From contig CAYQJO010000118.1 in NCBI GenBank assembly GCA_964417785.1, positions 1-12,645 on the forward strand: 12,645 nt of DNA, read 5' to 3'. Below the pieces are notes generated by a model. It had not been told where the DNA came from. It searched no databases and saw only the letters and a list, made by a program, of their open reading frames with translations. The stretch is from DAOTUL01 sp034437435. GTDB taxonomy: Bacteria > Chloroflexota > Anaerolineae > Aggregatilineales > Phototrophicaceae. A program made the position numbers and the translations under genes. Shown here one piece after another: positions 7,391 to 12,645 of the stretch (its first letter is position 1; each line of letters begins with the position of its first letter).

Positions 7391-7702
7391 TTATGAGTCC
7401 GTATTATTGATTTCGTCGAGAATTTGATCGAGTGCAGCGCCGACTTCTCCGCTGCTTTCAGCCTTGAGTACAGCGACCAGCGCCTCAAACTCCTCGCGAC
7501 AGTCTTTCCAGAATTTGATATGTTCAGCCAGAGCGGGCAATACCAACTCCACTGGAGTCCCACTGGCGACTTTTTCCGCCAGCGCAGCCAGACTGTCACA
7601 GTCACTACAGTCGATGGTGACCACATACTCGTCGCTGGGAGGTTGAGCGAGAAAATTCAGCATTTGCTGAACTTCATCCTGGTTATCTGTTTGTTCCATC
7701 AT
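7391..7702 (-). CDS. Small CxxC...H...C protein, anti-sigma-like zinc-finger candidate
   Basis: This 103-residue protein has no membrane segment or signal peptide. Cys32 and Cys35 form a DCSDC motif, and His61 and Cys68 lie in a helix reading EHIKFWKDCREEFEAL (60-75). The spacing recalls zinc-binding anti-sigma (HC2/ZAS) modules, HxxxCxxC. Here the first Cys of that motif is Trp65, so the possible ligand set is Cys32, Cys35, His61 and Cys68. It could be a zinc-binding redox sensor or a structural protein; no sigma-factor gene is nearby. GGAGGG lies 6 nt before the ATG at 7702 (a second ATG at 7699 is possible). It is 57 bp after the membrane gene and 12 bp before trxB, so co-expression with trxB is likely. 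Possible weak promoter: TTGATG (7747-7742) and TGTAAT (7726-7721), 15 nt apart. Confidence 0.8.
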   Translation of the reverse strand: MMEQTDNQDEVQQMLNFLAQPPSDEYVVTIDCSDCDSLAALAEKVASGTPVELVLPALAEHIKFWKDCREEFEALVAVLKAESSGEVGAALDQILDEINNTDS

Positions 7703-7759
7703 CCATCACCCTCCAACTCAATTACATATCTTAGACGGCGACATCAATCCGGTTCTTAC

Positions 7760-9046
7760 CTACAAAATCCCGACAGTCATGATTCCGAATCCGGCAGCGA
7801 CAAACGGCGCAAGTCCCGCCAAAAGCGCGACTAGTGCGAGTGGAAACGCGAGTCGGTATGTCGAGGTAATGATCCCGATCAACTTGAGCAGCACCGTCAC
7901 CCCAAAGACCGCGATGATTGCCAGAAACGGGGTGATATTGCCGCCTCCGCTGAAGCCTAACACAATCGTGACCAGAAGCAAAATGAGCAAAATCACGGTG
8001 CGGTTGCCGATCAGGGAGATCGATTTATCCATGAAATACACCAGACGCCCTTTACCACGAAAGAAAACACCGGCGATCAGGTGAACCAACAAGGCAAACA
8101 GGAACATCAGAACGACCAGGCTCAACGACACGACAAAACCAGGGGTGACAATACGTGCGATGCCGGCCTCCTGCCAATCTTCTACGGTCGCCATAAAATC
8201 TTCATCCGGCTGCATGACGGTGAAGGACTTGACCGGAGGGCCAGTGGGATCAGCCGCAGCCGGGTCACTTTCATAGATCACTTCAATGTGTTCGCGTAAA
8301 CCTGTCGCTCCAAATTCATCCTGCCATAAAATCCGTGATGACTGCCGGCCTGCCGCATAGAACTCAGCCAGTGCCTCATCAACAGCTTCCCGATTGGCAT
8401 CGTAGCTGTTCTGGAAACTCTGAGCGCTTTGCACCACGAGGAACAGGACGATGATGGTTCCCACCAGGCTGACAGCCGCCAGCATGGCAAAATCCAGGCC
8501 AACATCGCGCCAGGTCGCCGTGTTCAGTTCATCAATATGGGCCTGACCGGCTTCTTGTTTCTTCGCCTGGGCTTCCTTTTTCGCCAGCGTCGAGTGCCGC
8601 TCCCGGTCGTTCAGCAGATCAACCGCTGCCGCACCTTCGCCACCAGTTGCGTTTTCACACAGACTGATGAAGTAGGAATCGCCACGTAAGTTGGGGTCCA
8701 GTTCCAGCGCTTTGACCAGAACCGCAATCGTCTTACTCCGCTCACCTGAGTCATAGTAGGTCTGGGCCGCAGCCAGCGCCCGCTGCGCTTTGACCTTGAG
8801 CGCATCATCAACCGGTATCGTCTTCGGTTTGTCCCCGTTGCTGCTCTCCAGTTCGCCCAGTTCACGGCGGATATACACACCGGCCTGACGGGCCAGTTTG
8901 CGAATTTCCTTGCTGGGATCATCACCGGCCATCACCGCCAGTTGCTTGAGGGCGTTGCGATCTTTGGCGAGGGCGACGGTACGGATCGCGTTTTTGCGTT
9001 CTTCGGGGTCGCGGCTTTTCAGTCGCTTAATGTCCTGACGGCTCAT
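7760..9046 (-). CDS. HEAT/TPR-like, multi-membrane protein of unknown function
   Basis: I do not recognise this 428-residue protein as a whole. Residues 1-65 look like a HEAT-like helical repeat (RDPEERKNAIRTVA, then the GDDPSKEIRKLARQAG pattern). Residues 83-120 look like one TPR unit (AQTYYDSGERSKTIAVLVKALELDPN). A charged, lysine- and glutamine-rich stretch (about 147-170) follows. A membrane helix is at about 185-206, then a soluble loop (about 207-300). Four more membrane helices lie at about 302-327, 350-366, 371-395 and 398-426. The last four helices resemble a Yip1-type membrane domain in pattern, which is inference. The N-terminus would be cytoplasmic, and with one helix before the loop the loop would be outside. 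The start at 9046 has GAGAG 4 nt upstream. It is a separate transcription unit or heads the trxB cluster. Confidence 0.85.
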   Translation of the reverse strand: MSRQDIKRLKSRDPEERKNAIRTVALAKDRNALKQLAVMAGDDPSKEIRKLARQAGVYIRRELGELESSNGDKPKTIPVDDALKVKAQRALAAAQTYYDSGERSKTIAVLVKALELDPNLRGDSYFISLCENATGGEGAAAVDLLNDRERHSTLAKKEAQAKKQEAGQAHIDELNTATWRDVGLDFAMLAAVSLVGTIIVLFLVVQSAQSFQNSYDANREAVDEALAEFYAAGRQSSRILWQDEFGATGLREHIEVIYESDPAAADPTGPPVKSFTVMQPDEDFMATVEDWQEAGIARIVTPGFVVSLSLVVLMFLFALLVHLIAGVFFRGKGRLVYFMDKSISLIGNRTVILLILLLVTIVLGFSGGGNITPFLAIIAVFGVTVLLKLIGIITSTYRLAFPLALVALLAGLAPFVAAGFGIMTVGIL

Positions 9047-9071
9047 AGCACTCTCTCTTAATTCTTACTCA

Positions 9072-9106
9072 ATTAGAGCGTACCATGAGCCGTCGTTATG
9101 GTGCGT
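9072..9106 (-). promoter_or_regulatory. Weak promoter candidate and dyad upstream of the multi-membrane gene
   Basis: Minus-strand TCTAAT (9077-9072) matches TATAAT at 5/6 positions, about 26 nt before the ATG at 9046, but no good -35 box is found 16-18 nt upstream. A dyad, GCGTACCAT (9078-9086) and ATGGTGCGT (9098-9106) on plus, with two imperfect positions, fills the spacer and -35 area. It could be an operator; it has no T-run, so it does not look like a terminator for the ATPase gene that ends just upstream. Confidence 0.25.
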
Positions 9107-9140
9107 AAAGTTTTCCGAATTTACCGTAACCCGGTCTGTG

Positions 9141-11150
9141 TCAGGTCGATTGTTGGCGGCGGCGCTGGATTTCCGGCAGCAGCAGCAGCGCAATCAACCC
9201 GTTAAGGACCACGATCACCGTACTGCCTTCGTGTCCCAGAACACCCAACGGCAGCGGCAGGTCAATGAGAAAGACACCGGCAACCAGCATGACGATCACG
9301 GCCAGCGAAAAAGCGATGTTCTGCCACACCACGCGCCGCGCCTTCTGGCTGAGCGCAATCGCCGCGTCGATCAGTTCCAGCTTATCCCCCATCAGGACCA
9401 GATCGGCGGTTTCCAGCGCCACATCGGTCCCGGCGGCCCCCATCGCAATACCGATTGTCGCCGTTGCCAGTGCGGGCGCATCGTTCACACCGTCGCCCAC
9501 CATCGCCACCGCACCGAATTCGTCTTCCAGTTCGCGCACAGCGGTGACTTTATCCTCCGGCATCAGTTCGGCGTATACCCGGTCGATACCAACCTCGGCG
9601 GCGATCTGTTCCGCAACCCGGCGGTTGTCCCCGGTCAGCATGGCGACCTGAATGCCCTTTTCGTGCAGACGCCGCACCACATCGACCGCCTCCGGGCGAA
9701 GCTGATCGGCCATGGCGATCAATCCCATCCATTCGTTGTCATGGTCGGCCTGGTCGCAGCGACCACAGCGCTCACACTGGCCCTCGCGCACGACACCGAT
9801 TACCGTATTGCCCGCAGCCTCAAGCCGCTGATATTCCGGAACCAACGCATCGGGCATGGGATTGTGTTGGCGCAGATAAAAGATGCTGCCCAGCCGCACC
9901 TGACGCTCATTCACATTCGCCACGATCCCCTGGCCGGCGACCGCTTCAAAATCTTCGACCGCCTCGAAGTCCAGGCCGCGTGACTTCGCCTCGTTGACTA
10001 TGGCCGTCGCCAGTGGATGCTCCGACCGGCTCTCGACCGACGCCGCCACACGCAGCAGGTCGTCTTCGCACAGTTCGCAGCACGATACCACATCCGTCAC
10101 CGCCGGTTTGCCCTGCGTGAGCGTGCCTGTTTTATCAAATGTGATGGCTTTGATCCCGGCCATCGACTCCAGATAGGCCCCACCCTTGAACAGAATGCCC
10201 TGGCGGGCCGCCGCCGCAATCGCGGAGATGAACGAGGCCGGCACACTGATGACCAGCGCACACGGGCTGGCGACCGTCATCAACACCATCGCCCGGTAGA
10301 AGTTATCCTCAAAGTTGGCACCCAGTACCAGCGGCGGCACGACGATGAACAGCGCCACCACACCGATAATCAGAGCGGCATAATACTGCTCGAACTTGTC
10401 CAGGAAGCGCTCGGTCGGCGCTTTGGCGTCCTGCGCCTCTTCCACCAGCTTGATAATCCGCGACAGGGTCGTCTGTGACGCGGTAGTCGTTGCCCGCACA
10501 TCGAGCGTCCCCTGCTTGTTCAGCGTCCCGGCGAACACCTGGTCATCGACTGCTTTCTCCACTGGCATCGACTCGCCCGTGATCGGAGACTGATCCACCG
10601 CCGAGCGACCGGCCACCACCACACCATCGACCGGAATCCGCTCACCGGGCTGGATCAGCACGATGTCGTTGACTACGATCTCCGCCGTCGGCACGACACC
10701 GATCACCTGACCATCACGTTTGACCGTTGCTTCCTCTGGATACAGATTGAAGAGGCTGCGGATGGCACTGCGGCTGCGTCCGATGGCGTAATCCTGAAGC
10801 ACATTGCTCAGCGAGAACAGGAAGAGCAGTATGGCACCCTCGTGCCACTCACCGATGCTGGCCGCACCGAGCGCCGCCAATACCATCAGCATATCCACAT
10901 CAAGCTGTCGCTCGACAAACAGGCTTTCCAGCGCGGTTTTCGCGCCGAACACCCCACCCGCCGTATAGGCGATTACGGCGAAAACCGTATCCAGCCATTG
11001 GGGGGCGTCCAGTGCGCCACCGATCCAACTGGCAATCAGTGCCAGGGCCGTCACCGCAACCAGCCGCGGCTCCAGCCAATCCTGAGTCATCCATTCAGGG
11101 CGTCCAACACCCTGCTGATTGTTTTCCAATTCTTGCACATGGCTGACCAT
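9141..11150 (-). CDS. P1B-4 heavy-metal P-type ATPase (Fe/Co/Zn export)
   Basis: This 669-residue protein is a heavy-metal P-type ATPase. The actuator motif is SPITGES (188-194). The phosphorylation site is DKTGTLT (339-345, Asp339). SEHPL (376-380), MLTGDN (504-509) and VGDGVNDAP (551-559) follow. The membrane motif SPC (295-297) and HEGST (640-644) place it in the P1B-4 group (CoaT/CtpD/PfeT-like), which exports Fe(II), Co(II) or Zn(II). No N-terminal metal-binding domain is present. About eight membrane segments can be drawn: 29-45, 53-70, 86-102, 104-120, 257-278, 285-312, 610-630 and 634-657. It carries two Cys clusters in the nucleotide-binding part: Cys357, 358 and 361, and Cys459, 462 and 465 followed by HD (470-471). 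GAGGTG lies 8 nt before the ATG. The 113 bp upstream hold a palindromic operator candidate. It stands alone in its unit. Confidence 0.93.
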   Translation of the reverse strand: MVSHVQELENNQQGVGRPEWMTQDWLEPRLVAVTALALIASWIGGALDAPQWLDTVFAVIAYTAGGVFGAKTALESLFVERQLDVDMLMVLAALGAASIGEWHEGAILLFLFSLSNVLQDYAIGRSRSAIRSLFNLYPEEATVKRDGQVIGVVPTAEIVVNDIVLIQPGERIPVDGVVVAGRSAVDQSPITGESMPVEKAVDDQVFAGTLNKQGTLDVRATTTASQTTLSRIIKLVEEAQDAKAPTERFLDKFEQYYAALIIGVVALFIVVPPLVLGANFEDNFYRAMVLMTVASPCALVISVPASFISAIAAAARQGILFKGGAYLESMAGIKAITFDKTGTLTQGKPAVTDVVSCCELCEDDLLRVAASVESRSEHPLATAIVNEAKSRGLDFEAVEDFEAVAGQGIVANVNERQVRLGSIFYLRQHNPMPDALVPEYQRLEAAGNTVIGVVREGQCERCGRCDQADHDNEWMGLIAMADQLRPEAVDVVRRLHEKGIQVAMLTGDNRRVAEQIAAEVGIDRVYAELMPEDKVTAVRELEDEFGAVAMVGDGVNDAPALATATIGIAMGAAGTDVALETADLVLMGDKLELIDAAIALSQKARRVVWQNIAFSLAVIVMLVAGVFLIDLPLPLGVLGHEGSTVIVVLNGLIALLLLPEIQRRRQQST

Positions 11151-11196
11151 GTATTTATCACCTCGTTATCATCATTTCACCTTGTTGACAATTTCA

Positions 11197-11225
11197 AGTT
11201 TAACCCAGGTTAAGTCATAAATCAA
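11197..11225 (-). promoter_or_regulatory. Promoter with palindromic operator candidate before the metal ATPase
   Basis: Minus-strand TTGATT (11225-11220) and TAAACT (11202-11197) are 17 nt apart, each matching consensus at 4/6 positions. The palindrome TTAACCCAGGTTAA (11200-11213; arms of 6 bp, 2 bp centre) covers the spacer and part of the -10 box, where a repressor would block RNA polymerase. A second, weaker CTTG...CAAG pair (11181-11184 and 11195-11198) lies over the expected start site near 11190. A metal-responsive regulator is the natural inference, but none is encoded here. Confidence 0.45.
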
Positions 11226-11263
11226 CCCATGTATCCCATAAAGTTCTCATCTCTTATGCGCTT

Positions 11264-11707
11264 TTAAAACTGAGGTTTCAGGGAAGCGAGAATTTGCTCA
11301 AACAGGGGAATGTAGCGCTCCTGTTCTGCGCGGGGAACTGCCAGCAGCGCATGAATTGACAGGTGTTCATTCAAGACAACCGTCTCACGGACTCGGCGGA
11401 GATTGTCTTCGCTGGTGTTGGGTGGCACAACATCGGTATCGTCCAGATCGAGCGCCAGCACCACCAGCGCCGTCTGATCCTCTATCATGAAAACTACCCA
11501 GGGCGTGCTGAACGCTGCCGGGGTGATAACACGCCAGCCCACCGGATACTCGACGAAGAAAGGTCCGGCATCGTAGGTGCTGCGGGTGACAATCACCGGC
11601 GGTCCCGGGGTGTACTCAAGCTGCGGCGGTGTTTCCACCGGAACCAGTTGACCACAGGCCGCAGTGAGCAACAACAAACACATCGCACCAGACCGTCGCA
11701 ACATCAT
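11264..11707 (-). CDS. Small predicted lipoprotein of unknown function
   Basis: This 147-residue protein begins with a signal peptide and lipobox LLLLTAAC (11-18). Cys18 would be lipidated, which would anchor it to the outer face of the cytoplasmic membrane. The mature part starts with a proline-rich linker (about 20-40), common in lipoproteins of this kind. A globular part with YDAGPFFVEYPVGWRVITP (45-63) and WVVFMIEDQTALVVLALDLD (70-89) follows, suggesting a beta-rich PsbP/LpqN-like fold; I do not recognise it further. Its ATG overlaps the previous gene's stop (ATGA), so translation is coupled; no clear ribosome-binding site is seen, which fits. A second ATG directly follows the first. Its stop at 11264 is followed by the 113 bp region before the metal ATPase. 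No specific link to metal export is shown. Confidence 0.85.
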   Translation of the reverse strand: MMLRRSGAMCLLLLTAACGQLVPVETPPQLEYTPGPPVIVTRSTYDAGPFFVEYPVGWRVITPAAFSTPWVVFMIEDQTALVVLALDLDDTDVVPPNTSEDNLRRVRETVVLNEHLSIHALLAVPRAEQERYIPLFEQILASLKPQF

Positions 11708-12201
11708 GGCGCACGGTTGACCGCATCCGTCCGGCGTAGATCGCTCAGACCGGAGTCGGGGTCGTCACACGATACAAAACCCGACCACGCCATCACACGC
11801 CATTCATCGTCGGCGACTTCTTCCATGCGATGGTAAATGCACACCCCGGCGAAACCCTGCCCTTCTTCGTAAGTTGCCACAAGCTGGACATCCCAGGCCA
11901 GCCCATCAGGCCGGGAACGGCGGTAAACAGCGGCGATCAGATCGCCCCATTCCGGCGGGGTGTAATCATCAATGCAGGCGGTCACACTATCGCAGTTTGC
12001 GGCAACATACGCCTGCAAATCCGCGCCCAGGAGCGCTAACGCCGTCTCTTCATCGCCCTCGCCAGCGGCATTCATAAAACGCACGGCGGCATCATAGGCC
12101 GGATGGGTGTTCTCCGGCGTCAGAGCCAGCGTCAGCGCGATAAGGCCCATCACGACCAACACAAAGACAACACCCAGGATAACCAGTGTTCGGGAACCCA
12201 T
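11704..12201 (-). CDS. Membrane-anchored small protein, NTF2/DUF4878-like pattern
   Basis: With the start chosen here the product has 165 residues. A membrane anchor, LVILGVVFVLVVMGLIALTLAL (6-27), precedes an extracellular domain. HPAYDAAVRFMNAAGEGDEETALALLGADLQAYV (33-66) resembles the opening of NTF2-like or DUF4878 domains, with an alpha-helical start and later beta strands such as WDVQLVATYEEGQGFAGVCIYHRM. Cys70, 76, 121 and 145 could form disulfides outside the cell. Longer starts (12207 and 12237) exist. At 12201, GGAAAG lies 6 nt upstream. The 12237 codon lies inside the predicted -10 box, so it would not be transcribed. The next gene overlaps by 4 bp (ATGA). Function unknown; probably an envelope partner of the lipoprotein. 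Confidence 0.8.
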   Translation of the reverse strand: MGSRTLVILGVVFVLVVMGLIALTLALTPENTHPAYDAAVRFMNAAGEGDEETALALLGADLQAYVAANCDSVTACIDDYTPPEWGDLIAAVYRRSRPDGLAWDVQLVATYEEGQGFAGVCIYHRMEEVADDEWRVMAWSGFVSCDDPDSGLSDLRRTDAVNRAP

Positions 12202-12235
12202 TTGCATCTTTCCATATTCACGACAATCCAACCAC

Positions 12236-12243
12236 ATTATAAT
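12236..12243. promoter_or_regulatory. Symmetric TATAAT element, divergent promoter candidate
   Basis: ATTATAAT contains a perfect TATAAT on both strands (plus 12238-12243, minus 12241-12236). On the minus strand it would start transcription near 12229, 28 nt before the ATG at 12201. On the plus strand it would start near 12250, 29 nt before the ATG at 12279. No good -35 box is seen on either side (plus TTCACG at 12217-12222, 15 nt away, is the best). Confidence 0.45.
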
Positions 12244-12278
12244 TCAGCGTAGACCAAACCATACAGGGAGAGGATACC

Positions 12279-12485
12279 ATGCCGCGCAGCCTGAAAATCG
12301 CCATCGTCCAAAAGCTTTCCCTGGATTGTCTATTTTCTGGTGGATTGGCTGGCCCCGGCAGCGATGGTGCCGCTCTACCGCCGGGGGTATCGCCGCCAGT
12401 TCGGGCCACGTATATCGCCGGTCAGCCGGCAGACCCGGATGTGGCTGGCCGGGATGACAGTGAGCTTTGTTCTGGGACGGCTTAG
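12279..12485 (+). CDS. Doubtful small ORF, possible frameshifted membrane protein
   Basis: The ATG at 12279 has a strong GGGAGAGGA 4 nt upstream and a TATAAT at 12238-12243. The straight reading gives 68 residues, ends at a TAG and looks poorly coding after about residue 11. In the +1 frame from there, codons are GC3-rich and read like a membrane protein (PWIVYFLVDWLAPAAMVPLY, then a basic stretch and MWLAGMTVSFVLG). That frame is open from 12300 to 12630. Removing one A of the AAAA run at 12310-12313 would join the two parts. Past 12482 the frame is antisense to the next gene, so the true end is unclear. It may be a frameshift artefact, a broken gene or nothing at all. Confidence 0.3.
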   Translation: MPRSLKIAIVQKLSLDCLFSGGLAGPGSDGAALPPGVSPPVRATYIAGQPADPDVAGRDDSELCSGTA

Positions 12486-12645
12486 CGCCCCCAGGCGGTC
12501 GGGCCGACGCATGCCTCGACTCCCGATTGTGCCGCGCATGCCAGGAATTCCTGGGCAACGCGCTCGGCGTAAGCCAGTTCGGTTTCCAGGTCAGCGTCGC
12601 CCAGGACGTAATTATCGAAAGCGGCGTTAAGCTCATATTGCAGCA
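12482..12645 (-). CDS. 3' end of a gene, possibly ABC substrate-binding protein
   Basis: The minus strand reads open from the right edge for 53 codons to a TAA at 12482-12484: LQYELNAAFDNYVLGDADLE, then TELAYAERVAQEFLACAA, then QSGVEACVGPTAWGR. The helical, Ala-rich 'vl.GdadletELayAe' end recalls the C-terminus of family 1 extracellular solute-binding proteins. The opposite strand here gives an arginine-rich shadow frame. Only the last 53 residues are present; the gene starts beyond the window. It ends near a convergent small ORF. The product name is a guess based on one short helix pattern. Confidence 0.55.
   Translation of the reverse strand, partial: LQYELNAAFDNYVLGDADLETELAYAERVAQEFLACAAQSGVEACVGPTAWGR

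Noticed and set aside
6656..7396. 246-residue + strand frame inside trxB
   Set aside because: It is the complement of the trxB coding sequence, whose motifs are complete.
9072..9106. Dyad upstream of the multi-membrane gene as a terminator of the ATPase gene
   Set aside because: No T-run follows it on the minus strand and two positions do not pair there. It is kept only as a weak regulatory candidate.
9138..9983. 281-residue + strand frame inside the metal ATPase gene
   Set aside because: It mirrors the ATPase codons; composition (His, Arg, Gln rich) is typical of a shadow and no motif is visible.
12244..12636. 130-residue - strand frame
   Set aside because: It overlaps the 53-codon 3' end in a different frame, has a Pro- and His-rich shadow look and no supporting signal. 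The other minus frame is the more protein-like.
1..12645. Mobile element, CRISPR, tRNA or defence system
   Set aside because: I read both strands for terminal repeats, transposase motifs, spaced repeats, cloverleaf arms and known defence genes and found none.

Overview
This 12.6 kb window looks like ordinary chromosomal DNA from a moderately GC-rich bacterium. The style of the proteins suggests Chloroflexota (for example Anaerolineae): a thioredoxin reductase ending in a GEIQD...RQVATS motif, a small CxxC...H...C protein beside it, and proline-rich short lipoproteins. This is an inference from protein style; there is no rRNA, tRNA or phylogenetic marker here. I see no insertion sequence, integrase, phage gene, CRISPR array or recognisable defence system. 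I did not find a clear new system; the unusual points are smaller ones.

Layout. (1) A gamma-glutamyltransferase-family gene on + (70-1638) meets a - strand operon tail to tail, with stops overlapping in a TTAA palindrome. (2) That operon (4655 down to 1635) encodes LutB, LutC and an unrecognised 298-residue protein built from two similar halves. lutB and lutC are 4 bp apart and lutC overlaps the next start by one base. No lutA lies in the window. (3) A short divergent promoter region (about 4680-4754) separates lutB from a + strand pair: a membrane-anchored family 2 glycosyltransferase and a class I methyltransferase, overlapping by 11 bp. (4) A compact intrinsic terminator region separates that pair from the convergent - strand cluster (9046 down to 6410). 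This cluster encodes a HEAT/TPR-like multi-membrane protein, a 103-residue protein with a possible zinc or redox site, and thioredoxin reductase TrxB. (5) Upstream on the same strand is a P1B-4 heavy-metal ATPase (9141-11150), with a palindromic operator candidate in its promoter. (6) Then come a two-gene unit of a small lipoprotein and a membrane-anchored NTF2-like protein (11264-12201), a symmetric TATAAT divergent promoter, a doubtful small + strand ORF, and the 3' end of a gene that runs off the right edge.

Working together. LutB/LutC are expected to act in electron transfer from L-lactate or a related hydroxy acid. TrxB supplies thiol reducing power, and the 103-residue protein next to it could respond to redox or zinc. 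The P1B-4 pump would export Fe, Co or Zn. The glycosyltransferase and methyltransferase probably modify a lipid-linked or envelope substrate. Genes are tightly packed: only one intergenic stretch exceeds about 110 bp and none reaches 300 bp.
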